From the NCBI GenBank assembly GCA_046352935.1, contig JAXMGR010000019.1, positions 1 through 64,000 of the forward strand: a stretch of DNA of 64,000 bases, in the 5' to 3' direction. Positions within the stretch are counted from its first letter, which is position 1; each line of letters begins with the position of its first letter. Shown here piece by piece: positions 52,617 through 62,676 of the stretch. The notes beneath the pieces are model-generated. The model made no database searches, was not told the DNA's origin, and saw only the letters and a list, made by a program, of their open reading frames with translations. The translations under genes and the position numbers were made by a program. This DNA comes from CAYWMY01 sp046352935 (GTDB lineage: Bacteria; Pseudomonadota; Gammaproteobacteria; Steroidobacterales; Steroidobacteraceae).

Positions 52617-54299
52617 GTGGACCGGGATGTCGAGGTAGGTCTGGATGCCGCCCGGCGACTTCACCGTGATCGACAGCGTGCCATCGCTGCTCGTCGTGTC
52701 GTGGCTCACCGAGAACCGGAACAGCGTTACGCCATTGATGGACGAACCCGCTGCTGCCGTCGTGTTCGGCACGGTGTAGGTGGTGCGCGGCCCGACACTG
52801 CCGTTGCTCGTCGACGCCGAGACCGTGGTGCCGACCGGCATCGGATTGCCGTTGAGGTCACGCACGGTGATGTCGACGTTCTGCGGACTCGTTGCCGACA
52901 CGTCGATCGAGGCCGGCGCACTCGAGAACTGTGCTGCGTTACCGTCCGACATGATGATCAGGTGGCGCCGGCCGATGCCCGCACTCGCCTTCGTGGCATC
53001 GCAGCGGGCCGTGTCGCGACACAGCACGCCGTTGAACAGGCTGTCCGGAGAATCGCGCAGGCCGTTGTTGTTGAAGTCGTAGAACGACTCGACGCCGGCC
53101 TGGTAAACGCCGTCCTCGTTGTCGTCACGGAACGGCTCGCCCTCGTCGACGAAGTTCTCGCCCGCATCGAGCGCGCCGTTGCCGTTGGTGTCCGAGAAGC
53201 TCTCCTCGCCGATCGCCGTCGCGATGATGGTCACGCGCCCGTTGGCAGGCCGCGGCTCGGAACTGACCCAGTTCACGGAGCAGACTCCCGACTCGCTGGA
53301 CGTCGTCGCCGTCAGACACTGCCCGTCGATGCGCCCGCCCTCCGTCGTGAAGGTCACGGCCGTGCCGTCCGGCACCGGGTTGTTGAACCGGTCGGCGAGA
53401 CGCACGGTCACCGGCACCACGACGCCGTCGATCGCCCAGGACTCGACGTTGGACTTCTCGACCGCCAGCGACAGGCTGTCCGAATCCGGGATGCCGGTCG
53501 TGATCGTGAGCTGGTTCGACTGCGTGGAGATCTGGGTCGAACGCACGCGCGCCGTGACGCGCACCGTCGTGGCGACCGTGCCGGCCTGCACGACGGTCTG
53601 CACGCGACCATTGGCGTCGCTGCGCGCGCTCTGCGGCGAGAAGGTGATGCCGCCAACCGAAGTGTTGAGCGAGAAGTCCACGTCGCTGTCGGCGACCGAA
53701 CCGCCCGTGGAATCGACGACGCGGAACACCACCGTCGAGGTCTCGCTGCGATTCACGCCACCCGTGCCCTGCAGCGAGATGTTGGTCGGCGTCGCCGACA
53801 CGAATTCGATGGAACCCACCGAGGCGGGCGCGACATTGACCGTGCCCGTCGCCTGCAGCTGCAGGCCCGTGGCGACCGCCGTCGCGGTGATCACGTCGTC
53901 ACCGGAGCAGCCCGTCGCGACATAGGTCGCGGTGGCGATGCCGGTGGTGGTCGTCACCGGCGAGGTGATCGTCGCGCGGCCGGTGGCCGAGCACGTGGAC
54001 GAGAACCCGACCGACACGCTGTCGGTGAACAGCGTGTTGGCGCTCGTGGACACGATCGAGACCGTGAGGCTGGTGCTGCCACCCGCGGAGATCCGCGCGG
54101 ACGACACCGCCATGACACCTTCCTGGAAGCTGGAACCGGTGTTGTTGCCCATGCGGGCGACCGTCGTGCCACCGGCGCCACCGCCACCGCCACCGCCGCC
54201 CGGCGTGTTGAACGGACCTTCTCCCGAATTGCCGGAACCGCCGCAACCGGCGAGCGTCACGAGCAGCAGCGAGGCGAGAACTCCGGTGATCTTTCGCAT
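52611..54299 (-). CDS. Large Ig-like (Big-1 type) surface lipoprotein
   Basis: A 562-residue lipoprotein. The lipobox is LVTLAGC (about residues 13-19), followed by a Gly-rich linker with eight consecutive Gly. Several bacterial Ig-like (Big-1/invasin-like) domains follow, each with the pattern of VTVRLADRFNNPVPDGTAVT or DITVRDLNGNPMPVGTTVSA. Between them lies an acidic stretch with EF-hand/dockerin-like D-x-N-x-D/N-G segments (SDTNGNGALD, DDNEDGVY, DFNNNGLRD). Probably surface-exposed and calcium-stabilised, with a role in adhesion or structure. ATG 54299 is chosen for the signal peptide. Confidence 0.75.
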   Translation of the reverse strand: MRKITGVLASLLLVTLAGCGGSGNSGEGPFNTPGGGGGGGGAGGTTVARMGNNTGSSFQEGVMAVSSARISAGGSTSLTVSIVSTSANTLFTDSVSVGFSSTCSATGRATITSPVTTTTGIATATYVATGCSGDDVITATAVATGLQLQATGTVNVAPASVGSIEFVSATPTNISLQGTGGVNRSETSTVVFRVVDSTGGSVADSDVDFSLNTSVGGITFSPQSARSDANGRVQTVVQAGTVATTVRVTARVRSTQISTQSNQLTITTGIPDSDSLSLAVEKSNVESWAIDGVVVPVTVRLADRFNNPVPDGTAVTFTTEGGRIDGQCLTATTSSESGVCSVNWVSSEPRPANGRVTIIATAIGEESFSDTNGNGALDAGENFVDEGEPFRDDNEDGVYQAGVESFYDFNNNGLRDSPDSLFNGVLCRDTARCDATKASAGIGRRHLIIMSDGNAAQFSSAPASIDVSATSPQNVDITVRDLNGNPMPVGTTVSASTSNGSVGPRTTYTVPNTTAAAGSSINGVTLFRFSVSHDTTSSDGTLSITVKSPGGIQTYLDIPVHD

Positions 54300-54617
54300 G
54301 GCCTTCAGTTCCTTGAAAGACGCAATCGCGCGTTGCGGGTGGTCCGCCATGCCCTCGGCCGGGACTGGCTCTCCAGCTGGCATCCCCCCCGATGTCACGC
54401 GGACCGTCCGACGGATCTTCGTATCGCTCGCCCGGATGGGTCCGTGATCGGTGCGACAGATGATCAAAAACGACGCAGCCGCACCATATGTAAAGACTAA
54501 CCTGAATTCGATGGGAAGTGAACTGTCGCGGGTGCGCGCTGTTACCGGTTTCTAACCGCCCCGCTACCGACACAGTGACCACCGATTCCTAGGATGCTCT
54601 CCGGGAAAGGGAGCTTC

Positions 54618-55991
54618 ATGGCAGCACAGATCGAGCAACCGTTGCGCAACCCGGCCGCCTCCACGGCCACCCGCCTCGACTTTGCCGGCGCGGACGCCGG
54701 GCTGCTGGACACGTGGGTCGACAGGCGTCGCGCATCGCGCGACGGTCTCTCGAAATCGGGCCGGACCGCGGACGGCACGAGGCGACAGGGACCTGACCGT
54801 CGTGCCGCACCCTCCTGCCGGGTGGTGACCACCGACGCGGGCTTCGACGCCCTCCGCAAGCCGTGGACAGACCTCCACGGCCGTATCCGCGGCACGGTGT
54901 TCCAGTCGTTCGAATGGCAGCGCACCTGGTGGAAACACTGCGGCGGCGCGAACCACGACCGGTCCCTGCGCATCGTGGTGTTCTCGCGCGGGCCGGAAGT
55001 CGTCGCGATCGCCCCGCTGATGATCGAGACCGAGCGCGTGCTCGGCGTCGTTCCGGTGAAGATCCTCCGCTTCATCGCCACCGGGGTCTCGGACTACCTC
55101 GGCGTCCTGTGCGAACCCCGGGCAACGAATGCCGTCGCAGGTGCCTTCGTGCAGGTGCTCGCGGATCTCGGCGCCGAGATCGTGTCCCTGCGCGACCTCG
55201 CATCCGGCGCGGAGTTCTGCCTCCGCCTGACGGATCTCCTCAAGGCCGGCCAATGGGTCGTCGACGACATCGCCTCGGAACGTTGTCCGCGCACCCAACT
55301 CGCGGCCACCTGGGCCGGGACGCTCGCGGCCTTTCCGCGGTCCGTCCGCAAGCGCATGACGAACACGCTCAATCGGGTCGAGAGGGACTTCGAGGTCGAG
55401 TATTCGGTGATCGAGCGCCAGGACGAATTCAGTGAGGTCTTCGCCTGGCTGACCACAGCGCACCAGGCGCAGTGGCAGAAACGCGGGCACGGCGGCGTCT
55501 TCAAGCATCCGCAGGAGGCCGCCTTCCTGCAGCAGGTCGCCCGCGAGCTGCTGCCGGCCGGCTGGCTGTACCTCGCACAGCTCAAGCTCAACGGCCGTCG
55601 CGTCGCGGTCGAATACGGATTCCAGGTCGGGGATTCGCTGCAGGTCTATCAGGGCGCGATGGACTGCCCGAAGGAGTGGGAACGGTACTCGCCGGGAACC
55701 GTCATCCACCTGCTCGGCATGAAGGCCATGATCGCGCGCGGTGTGCGGATCTACGATTTCCTGCGTGGCGCGGAGCCCTACAAATACCATCTTGGCGCCG
55801 TCGACGACTGCACCTGGCACCTGCAGTTCTTCCGCCGCGACTCCTTCGTGGTCGTACGGTGGAAGTTGAGGCTCTGGCAGCTGCAGAAGGCCGCGCGGCA
55901 ATGGCTCGGCAACACCCTGGTGGCGCTCCAGTCGAGATCCCGGAACGGGGATTCCGATCCGGACACGGACGGAGCGCGGCGCGGCGATTGA
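54618..55991 (+). CDS. FemAB/CelD-like GNAT acyltransferase
   Basis: A 457-residue protein with a Ser/Arg-rich N-terminal 75 residues and a GNAT-type domain of the CelD/BioF2-like group: FQSFEWQRTWWKHCGG, FPRSVRKRMTNTLNRVER and YSPGTVIHLLGMKAMIARGV followed by IYDFLRGAEPYKYHLG. Related proteins act in exopolysaccharide or surface glycan modification. ATG 54618 has AAAGGGA upstream. It is followed by a two-component system on the same strand, which may regulate it. The acyl donor and acceptor are unknown. Confidence 0.78.
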   Translation: MAAQIEQPLRNPAASTATRLDFAGADAGLLDTWVDRRRASRDGLSKSGRTADGTRRQGPDRRAAPSCRVVTTDAGFDALRKPWTDLHGRIRGTVFQSFEWQRTWWKHCGGANHDRSLRIVVFSRGPEVVAIAPLMIETERVLGVVPVKILRFIATGVSDYLGVLCEPRATNAVAGAFVQVLADLGAEIVSLRDLASGAEFCLRLTDLLKAGQWVVDDIASERCPRTQLAATWAGTLAAFPRSVRKRMTNTLNRVERDFEVEYSVIERQDEFSEVFAWLTTAHQAQWQKRGHGGVFKHPQEAAFLQQVARELLPAGWLYLAQLKLNGRRVAVEYGFQVGDSLQVYQGAMDCPKEWERYSPGTVIHLLGMKAMIARGVRIYDFLRGAEPYKYHLGAVDDCTWHLQFFRRDSFVVVRWKLRLWQLQKAARQWLGNTLVALQSRSRNGDSDPDTDGARRGD

Positions 55992-56110
55992 AGGGATGCG
56001 CGGAACCCCGGCCTGCGCATGAAGCCCCGGCGCCGCGCCGGCACACGTCGGCCACGGCACGTGCCGCTCAACGGTCTCCCGGTACTGGTCTTCCTGCGCG
56101 CTGCGCCGCT

Positions 56111-57868
56111 ATGCTGCCGACCACCGTGGTATTCCCGAATCTTCGCGGCAGCCGCCCTGTGTCGATGAACCTGGCCACGTGGCTGGGCGGCGGCAGCGTG
56201 CTGATCGTGCTGGTCGCGCTCGGCGCGATGGGCATCGCCTGCTCGCTGCTCATCTCACGGCTGGTCGACGAGCTCGCCCTGGCGCGTGCCGAATACGCAG
56301 CCGCGTCCGCGCGCGAGGCTCTGCGTGCGGTCGTCGAGGACCGCATGGCCGACGCGCACGTGCTGGCGGACCTGCCGACCGTACGGCGCCTGCTGGGGGC
56401 GAACGACCTGCCCACACTCCAGGAATTCCTGCAACGCTACTGCGACTCCAGCATCGCGGAGATCTGCGCGCTGCTGGGCACCGACGCACCGCTGATGACC
56501 GCGGGACCGACGGCGCCCTGGAAGGAGATCACGCGGGCCCTCGCGCACCAGGGTGAACGCTTCTCGCTGGCCCCCAGGGACGGCGGACCCGTACTGTTCG
56601 GCGCCGCGGTGCCCTTCGCGAGCGTGCCCGGCCTCCGGGCCGTGGCCATCTCCCGTGGCAACGACACCCTCCTGCGCGGCATCAGTCGCGAACTCGGCGC
56701 CGATGTGACCCTGGTCATCAGGGGAACGCCCTCGGCACCCGCGCCGCGGCACGAAGCGGCGTCGAAGCGCAACGCGGCGGTTGCCGAACTGGTGCCGGCG
56801 CTCGATGCCTATGTGGGCACCGTCGCGGTGTTCAGCCACGTCGACGAGCAGATCGGCGTGCTGGAGGCGCACCTGAGCACGAAGTCGTTCAGCGCGCAGA
56901 CACGCCAGTTCCGCAGCCTGCTCGCGCTGGTGACGGCGCTGGTCGCGATCGGGGCCGGTATCGGGGGCTGGCTGTTCGGGCGCCGGCTCGCGAAGCCCGT
57001 GTCGTCGCTCGGCAGCGCCGCGGCGCAGATCGGGCGCGGCGACTTCGACGCCGCCATCCCGGTCGCAGGCCCGCGCGAGGTGGCCGCGCTCGGCCAGACG
57101 ATGGAGGACATGCGCCGCAACCTGCTGGAACTCATCGACACGCTGCAGCGCCGTGAACAGGAGACGCGCGTCGCGCGGCGCGCCCGTGACGCCGTGCTCG
57201 GCAACATCTCCCACGAGTTCCGTACCCCGCTCGCGGCGCAGCTCGCCTCCATCGAGCTCCTGCGCGACGGACTGGACAGCATGCCGCCCGAATCGCAGCG
57301 CGAGCTGCTCACCAACGTCGAACGCGGCGTCCGGCGGCTCATGCGGCTCATCGACAACCTGCTCGAGAGCGTACGCATCGAATCGGGACAGCTCTCGATA
57401 CGGCACCAGTCGGTCGACCTGCGCGAGGTGGTGCGCGAGGCCGCCGAGTGGATGGTGCCGCTGCTCGACCAGCGCGGCATCGGGCTGCTGGTCGAACTCG
57501 GCGAGGACGTGCCGGCCGTCGTCGGCGATGCGCAGCGGCTGGTGCAGGTGCTCGTGAACCTGCTGTCCAACGCGGCGAAGTTCGCACCGGAGAAATCGGT
57601 CATCCGCATCGGTGCCGAGCGTCGCGACCGCGCGATCGCGCTCTGGGTCGAGGACGAGGGCCCCGGGGTGCCGGACGGGGACCCCGCCCGGCTGTTCGAA
57701 CGCTTCCGGCGCGGCACAGGAACCGAGCCCCACGCCCCGGGCCTCGGGCTCGGCCTCTCGATCGTCAAGTCGATCGTCGAACGCCACGAGGGCACGATCA
57801 CGACCGAACGCACCGCGGCGCACCGCACGCGCTTCACGGTCACGCTGCCGCTGGAGGAAGACGCGTGA
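56111..57868 (+). CDS. Membrane sensor histidine kinase
   Basis: A 585-residue sensor kinase. The first transmembrane helix is GSVLIVLVALGAMGIACSLL (about residues 30-49), followed by a periplasmic sensor of about 220 residues, a second helix (LALVTALVAIGAGIGGWLFG), a HAMP segment (LAKPVSSLGSAAAQIGRGDF), the phospho-acceptor His in GNISHEFRTPLAAQ, and the ATPase motifs NLLSNAAKFA, VEDEGPGVP and GLGLGLSIVKS. ATG 56111 is used; 56165 is possible, and neither has a clear ribosome site. It is coupled to the response regulator by a 4-bp overlap. Confidence 0.9.
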   Translation: MLPTTVVFPNLRGSRPVSMNLATWLGGGSVLIVLVALGAMGIACSLLISRLVDELALARAEYAAASAREALRAVVEDRMADAHVLADLPTVRRLLGANDLPTLQEFLQRYCDSSIAEICALLGTDAPLMTAGPTAPWKEITRALAHQGERFSLAPRDGGPVLFGAAVPFASVPGLRAVAISRGNDTLLRGISRELGADVTLVIRGTPSAPAPRHEAASKRNAAVAELVPALDAYVGTVAVFSHVDEQIGVLEAHLSTKSFSAQTRQFRSLLALVTALVAIGAGIGGWLFGRRLAKPVSSLGSAAAQIGRGDFDAAIPVAGPREVAALGQTMEDMRRNLLELIDTLQRREQETRVARRARDAVLGNISHEFRTPLAAQLASIELLRDGLDSMPPESQRELLTNVERGVRRLMRLIDNLLESVRIESGQLSIRHQSVDLREVVREAAEWMVPLLDQRGIGLLVELGEDVPAVVGDAQRLVQVLVNLLSNAAKFAPEKSVIRIGAERRDRAIALWVEDEGPGVPDGDPARLFERFRRGTGTEPHAPGLGLGLSIVKSIVERHEGTITTERTAAHRTRFTVTLPLEEDA

Positions 57869-58536
57869 AGATCCTGCTCGTCGACGATGACGAGGACATG
57901 CTGGCGGTCACGGGCTTCGCGCTCGCCAACGCCGGCTTCGTCGTGGTCAAGGCGAACTCCTACGGCTCGGCCCTCGGCACGTTCAGGGCCGAGCAGCCGG
58001 ATCTCGCGCTGCTCGACATCAACCTGCCGGGCGGCTCCGGCTTCGATCTGTGCGTCGCACTCCGGCGCGAATCGAGGCTGCCGATCATGATGCTCACGGT
58101 CCGCGGCGAAGAGACCGACCTCGTGCGCGCGCTCGAACTCGGCGCCGATGACTACCTGACCAAGCCGTTCAGCCCCCGCACGCTGGTCGCGCGCGTGCGG
58201 GCACTGCTCCGGCGCGCCGGCCTGGAGACCACCGATCGCAGCGCGGCGGGCAGCTTCTCGCTCGATGCCGACGGCCTGGCGCTCACGATCGAGGGTGCGG
58301 GCGAGTTCAAGGTCACGCCGCTGGAAGCGCGTCTGCTGCAGCTCCTGATCGCACAGGCCGGGCAGGTGGTGCCGACGGAGCGCCTGCTCGTGCACGTGTG
58401 GGGTCATCGCGCCGGCGGCGACCGCCAGCTGCTGAAGCAGCTCGTGCACCGGCTGCGACAGAAGATCTGCGAGGACCCCGAATCGCCGCGCTGGCTCGAG
58501 ACGGTTCCCGGCGCGGGCTACCGGCTGCGACCGTAG
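57865..58536 (+). CDS. OmpR-family response regulator
   Basis: A 223-residue response regulator. The receiver has the acidic pocket in LLVDDDEDM, the phospho-acceptor Asp in LALLDINLPGG, and the conserved Lys in YLTKPFSPRT. The C-terminal winged helix reads FKVTPLEARLLQLLIAQAGQ, then KQLVHRLRQKICEDPESPRW. The GTG start at 57865 overlaps the kinase stop and has GGAGGA upstream. It regulates unknown genes, possibly including the upstream acyltransferase. Confidence 0.92.
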   Translation: MKILLVDDDEDMLAVTGFALANAGFVVVKANSYGSALGTFRAEQPDLALLDINLPGGSGFDLCVALRRESRLPIMMLTVRGEETDLVRALELGADDYLTKPFSPRTLVARVRALLRRAGLETTDRSAAGSFSLDADGLALTIEGAGEFKVTPLEARLLQLLIAQAGQVVPTERLLVHVWGHRAGGDRQLLKQLVHRLRQKICEDPESPRWLETVPGAGYRLRP

Positions 58537-58548
58537 GGGAAATGGTCG

Positions 58549-60027
58549 TCAGCCGTTCAGGTCCTCGCCGGTCGCGAACGGACTGCGGCGGTAGCCGTAG
58601 GACAGGTAGACCACCAGTCCGATCACGGCCCAGCCGACGAACAGCATCTGCGTGAACAGCGAGAGCGACGCGAACAGGTACATGCTGCCGAAGATCGCGA
58701 GCGGGCCCACGATCCAGACGCCCGGCGTACGGAACGCGCGCGGCCGGTCCGGTTCCGTGCGGCGCAGGATCAGCACGCCGACCGCGACGGTCATGAACGC
58801 GAACAGCGTGCCCGTGTTCGACACGTCGGCGAGCTGACCGACGGGGAAGAACGCCGAGGCCAGCGTCACGACCGCGCCCGTGATCACCGTCACCACGTAG
58901 GGCGTGTGGAAGCGCGGGTGCACCCGGCTCAGGAACTCCGGCAGCAGGCGATCGCGCGACATCACGAAGAAGATGCGCGTCTGGCCGTAGAGCATGATGA
59001 GGATCACGGAGGGCAGCGCAAGGAACGCCGCGAGGCCGATGAGCCGCGACACCTGCGGCCAGCCGATCTCGCGCAGCACGAAGGCGAGCGGCTCGTCGCT
59101 GCAGGCGAGGCGACCCGCATTCGCGGCCTGCTGGCAGGCCGCGGCCAGCTCGCGGCTGCCGGGCGCGAGCCCGTGTCCGGCCGCGTCGATGACCGGCTGC
59201 GCGCCGATGGTACCGATCGCGCCGGCCGAGACGAGCAGGTAGAACACCGTGCAGATGACGAGGCTGCCGATGAGCCCGAGCGGCACGTTGCGCTGCGGAT
59301 TGCGCGTCTCCTCCGCGGCCGTCGAAACCGCGTCGAAACCGACGTAGGCGAAGAAGATGGAACCCGCCGCTGCCGACACGCCCGCCATCCCGAGCGGCGC
59401 GAAGGGCTCGAAGTTCTGCAGGTTCGCGACCGGCAATGCGAGCGCGCAGAACAGCGTCAGGGCGATGACCTTGATGACGACCAGCACGGCGTTGACCGTC
59501 GCGCTCTCCCGCGTGCCGATGTAGAGCAGCGACGTGACCAGGATCGCGATGAACACCGCCGGCAGGTTGATGAAGCCGCCCGCGAAGTAACCCTTGCTGA
59601 GCGCGAACGGAATGTCGATGCCGAAGGTGGTCTCGACGAGCGGCACGAAGTAGTTCGACCAGCCCACCGACACCGCGCTCGCGGCGACGGCGTATTCTAG
59701 GATCAGCGCCCAGCCGACCACCCAGGCCACGAGCTCTCCCATGACGGCGTAGGAGTAGGTGTAGGCCGATCCGGAGACCGGCACCATCGCCGCGAGCTCG
59801 GAATAGCAGAGCGCCGTCACGGCACAGACGAAGCCCGCGATCACGAACGACAGCAGCATGCCGGGCCCGGCCTTCTGCGCGGCCTCGGCGGTCAGGACGA
59901 AGATGCCGGTGCCGATGATGGCGCCGACGCCCAGCATCATCAGGTGGAAGGCGCCGAGCGAGCGGTGCAGGCTCTTTTTCTCCGCGTGCGCGATGATCGC
60001 GTCGAGTGGCTTGACTCGCCAGAACAT
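58549..60027 (-). CDS. APC-superfamily amino acid permease
   Basis: A 492-residue inner-membrane transporter with about 12-14 transmembrane helices. It is of the cationic-amino-acid transporter (CAT/YfnA-like) group: SLGAFHLMMLGVGAIIGTGI in helix 1, FAYVGFDAVSTAAEETRNPQ in helix 6-7 and RTPGVWIVGP near the end. A cysteine-containing external loop (ACQQAANAGRLACSDEP) lies in the middle. ATG 60027 opens just before FWRVKPLDAIIAHAE. Substrate not determinable. Confidence 0.88.
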   Translation of the reverse strand: MFWRVKPLDAIIAHAEKKSLHRSLGAFHLMMLGVGAIIGTGIFVLTAEAAQKAGPGMLLSFVIAGFVCAVTALCYSELAAMVPVSGSAYTYSYAVMGELVAWVVGWALILEYAVAASAVSVGWSNYFVPLVETTFGIDIPFALSKGYFAGGFINLPAVFIAILVTSLLYIGTRESATVNAVLVVIKVIALTLFCALALPVANLQNFEPFAPLGMAGVSAAAGSIFFAYVGFDAVSTAAEETRNPQRNVPLGLIGSLVICTVFYLLVSAGAIGTIGAQPVIDAAGHGLAPGSRELAAACQQAANAGRLACSDEPLAFVLREIGWPQVSRLIGLAAFLALPSVILIMLYGQTRIFFVMSRDRLLPEFLSRVHPRFHTPYVVTVITGAVVTLASAFFPVGQLADVSNTGTLFAFMTVAVGVLILRRTEPDRPRAFRTPGVWIVGPLAIFGSMYLFASLSLFTQMLFVGWAVIGLVVYLSYGYRRSPFATGEDLNG

Positions 60028-60098
60028 GCGGCGTCCCCCTGCTGAGTTCGCCGGATCATACCGGAACGCCGCGCCCGGGCGTCCAGCGGGGGCGGTCC

Positions 60099-60908
60099 TC
60101 AGGCCCAGTCGATCCAGCCCGTCCACCACGTCGACAGCACGAGCAGGCCGAAGACGATGCGGTACCAGGCGAATCCCTCGAAGGAATGACGACTGACGAA
60201 ACGGATCAGGATCTTCGTGGCCGCGAACGCCGACACGAAGGACACGGCCCCGCCGAGCCCCAGGGCCAGCGGGTCGACCGCCGAGAGCGCATGCGCCTCC
60301 TTGACCAGTTCGTAGCCGGTGGCCGCCAGCAGTGTCGGGATGGCGACGAAGAACGAGAATTCCGCCGCCAGCGTGCGCGACATGCCGAGAAAGAGCCCGC
60401 CGATGATCGTCGCACCCGAGCGGCTCGTGCCCGGGATCAGCGCCAGCGCCTGGAACAGGCCGAGCTTCAACGCATGGTGGAACCGCAGCTCGCCCGCGGT
60501 CCGCAGGTGCTGCGTGTGCTCGCGGCGCTCGGCCCAGAGGATCACGATGCCGCCCACGATCAGCGCGATCGCGACCGGTATCGGCCCGAACAGTGCCGCC
60601 TTGATCGGGCGCTGGAAGAGCAGCCCCAGCACCGCGAGCGGCAGGAACGCCACGAACAGGTGCAGGAAGAAACGCCGTGAGGCCGCATCGGCACGCACCG
60701 AGAGCGCCGTGTGCCAGAGACGCTGCCGGTACTCCCAGCAGACCGCGAGGATCGCGGCACCCTGGATGATGACGAGGTAGGCGTCGACGGCGGCGCCTTC
60801 GAGACCGAGCAGCGATCGGCTCAGGATCAGATGACCGGTGCTGGACACCGGCAGGAACTCGGTGGCGCCCTCGACCAGTCCGAGAACGACGGCCTCGAGC
60901 CAGTTCAT
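60099..60908 (-). CDS. uppP: Undecaprenyl-diphosphatase UppP (BacA)
   Basis: A 269-residue membrane phosphatase that recycles undecaprenyl diphosphate for cell-wall synthesis and confers bacitracin tolerance. Signature motifs are EGATEFLPVSSTGHLIL (about residues 13-29) and LIPGTSRSGATIIGG. About eight transmembrane helices are seen. ATG 60908. It lies 24 bp downstream of the terC-family gene. Confidence 0.95.
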   Translation of the reverse strand: MNWLEAVVLGLVEGATEFLPVSSTGHLILSRSLLGLEGAAVDAYLVIIQGAAILAVCWEYRQRLWHTALSVRADAASRRFFLHLFVAFLPLAVLGLLFQRPIKAALFGPIPVAIALIVGGIVILWAERREHTQHLRTAGELRFHHALKLGLFQALALIPGTSRSGATIIGGLFLGMSRTLAAEFSFFVAIPTLLAATGYELVKEAHALSAVDPLALGLGGAVSFVSAFAATKILIRFVSRHSFEGFAWYRIVFGLLVLSTWWTGWIDWA

Positions 60909-60932
60909 GCCCGCCTCCCGTCGGTCGCCGGT

Positions 60933-61688
60933 CTAATGGCGCCGCTCCCCGGGCATGTCCGGGTCGCGCAGCTTCACGGGACGGCCGCGCTCGCGCATGC
61001 GGATGTTGATCATCTCGACGCCGAACGAGAACGCCATCGCGAAGTACAGGTAGCCCTTCGGGATGTGCATCTCGAAGGCCTCGCCGGTCAGCGCGACACC
61101 GACCAGGATCAGGAACGCGAGCGCCAGGATCTTGATGGTCGGGTGGCGCTCGATGAACTCGTTGATGGGCGCGGCCAGGAACATCATGACGCCGACGGCG
61201 ACCACGATCGCAGCCACCATGATCTCGACGTGCTTCGCGAGGCCCACGGCCGTGAACACCGAGTCCAGCGAGAAGACGATGTCGATGACGGCGATCTGCA
61301 CGATCACCGCCAGGAACTTCGCGCGCGCGTTGAACTTGTGGGTCTCCTGCGCGCCCTCCAGCGCACCGTGGATCTCGCTGACGCTCTTCGCCAGCAGGAA
61401 CAGGCCGCCCGCGAGCAGGATGAGATCCCGCCCGGAGATCTCCTGCCCGAACACCGTGAACAGCGGATTCGTGAGCCGGATCAGCCACGTGATCGAGAAC
61501 AGCAGGCCGATGCGGGTGAGCATCGCGAGCGCGAGACCCAGCGTGCGGGCCCGCGGCTGCTGCGCCTTCGGCAGCCGCGCGACCAGGATCGACAGGAAGA
61601 TGATGTTGTCGATGCCGAGCACGATCTCGAGCACGGCGAGCGTGACGAACGACACCCACGCCTGCGGATCCAGCAGCAGTTCCGTCAT
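60933..61688 (-). CDS. TerC family integral membrane protein
   Basis: A 251-residue membrane protein of the TerC/YgjT-like family with about seven helices. Conserved acidic residues lie within the membrane segments (LEIVLGIDNIIFLSIL, VDIVFSLDSVFTAVGLA-type segments), as in transporters linked to Mn2+ or tellurite. It ends with FGVEMINIRMRERGRPVKL. It lies between secF and uppP, 40 bp after secF. The Mn-exporter role is an inference from the family. Confidence 0.9.
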   Translation of the reverse strand: MTELLLDPQAWVSFVTLAVLEIVLGIDNIIFLSILVARLPKAQQPRARTLGLALAMLTRIGLLFSITWLIRLTNPLFTVFGQEISGRDLILLAGGLFLLAKSVSEIHGALEGAQETHKFNARAKFLAVIVQIAVIDIVFSLDSVFTAVGLAKHVEIMVAAIVVAVGVMMFLAAPINEFIERHPTIKILALAFLILVGVALTGEAFEMHIPKGYLYFAMAFSFGVEMINIRMRERGRPVKLRDPDMPGERRH

Positions 61689-61728
61689 CCCGGCAAGACT
61701 CCTTCGTCAGCCCCGAGCCCGGTCGCCC

Positions 61729-62661
61729 TCACGGCATCGCGTCCGCCTCGGACTTCTTCTCCGGCGGCAGGAAGTCGCGCGCCGACGCGCCGAGATCGAG
61801 GGCGACGGCGCTGGCGATGTAGATCGACGAATGCGTGCCGACGACGATGCCGACGATCAGCGCGATGGAGAAGCCGCGCAGGGCCTCGCCGCCCAGCAGC
61901 GCGAGCGCGATGACCGTGAGCAGTGTCGTGCCGGAGGTCATGATCGTCCGCGACAGCGTCTCGTTGACGGCCGCGTCCATGACCTCCTGTGGCGAGGCCT
62001 TGCGCATCGACAGGAAACGTTCGCGCACGCGGTCGAACACGACCACGGTGTCGTTCAGGGAATAGCCGATGACCGCGAGGATCGCCGCGAGCACCGACAG
62101 GTCGAAGGCCATGCCGGTCACGACGAAGAAGCCGACCACGGCGATCGGATCGTGCAGCGCAGCCAGGGTCGCCCCGACCCCGAAGCGCCAGCGGAACCGG
62201 ATGGCCACGTACAGCAGGATCAGGAACAGGGTCATCACGAGCGCGAGCGCGCCCTTCTCGGCGAGCTCCTTGCCCACCTGCGGGCCGATGGCCTCGGTGC
62301 GCTTGATCGCGACCGCCGGATCGACGGACTTCAGGGCGCTCGTCGTGCGATCGCTGATGTCCCTGGCCGCTGCACCCTCGGCGGGCGGCAGGCGCACGAG
62401 GACGTCCGCGGCCGTACCGAAGTTCTGCACCTGCGCCTCGGCGAGGCCCGCGGCGCCGAGCGCCTTGCGGATGCGCTCGAGGTCAGCGTCCTGGCTGAAA
62501 CCCGCTTCGACGACGATGCCACCCGTGAAGTCGATGCCGAACTCCGGCCCGCGCACGAACAGGGCGATGAGGGAACCGCCGATGACGATGGCCGACGCCA
62601 TGTACGACAGCCGGCGGTGTGTCATGAACCGGACGCGCGTGACGCGCTTGAAGAACTCCAT
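61729..62661 (-). CDS. secF: Protein translocase subunit SecF
   Basis: A 310-residue SecF, which works with SecD to drive late steps of protein export using the proton gradient. It has six transmembrane helices: IVIGGSLIALFVRGPEFGID begins the first helix and loop, and the family motif VIGYSLNDTVVVFDRVRE is in the fourth-fifth helix region. ATG 62661. It follows secD by 15 bp. Confidence 0.97.
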   Translation of the reverse strand: MEFFKRVTRVRFMTHRRLSYMASAIVIGGSLIALFVRGPEFGIDFTGGIVVEAGFSQDADLERIRKALGAAGLAEAQVQNFGTAADVLVRLPPAEGAAARDISDRTTSALKSVDPAVAIKRTEAIGPQVGKELAEKGALALVMTLFLILLYVAIRFRWRFGVGATLAALHDPIAVVGFFVVTGMAFDLSVLAAILAVIGYSLNDTVVVFDRVRERFLSMRKASPQEVMDAAVNETLSRTIMTSGTTLLTVIALALLGGEALRGFSIALIVGIVVGTHSSIYIASAVALDLGASARDFLPPEKKSEADAMP

Positions 62662-62676
62662 GGTTCGACTCCCGCG

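Noticed and set aside
54171..54206. GCC/ACC-rich simple repeat as a regulatory or CRISPR-like repeat
   Set aside because: It encodes the Gly-rich linker of the lipoprotein; no spacers or dyad repeats.
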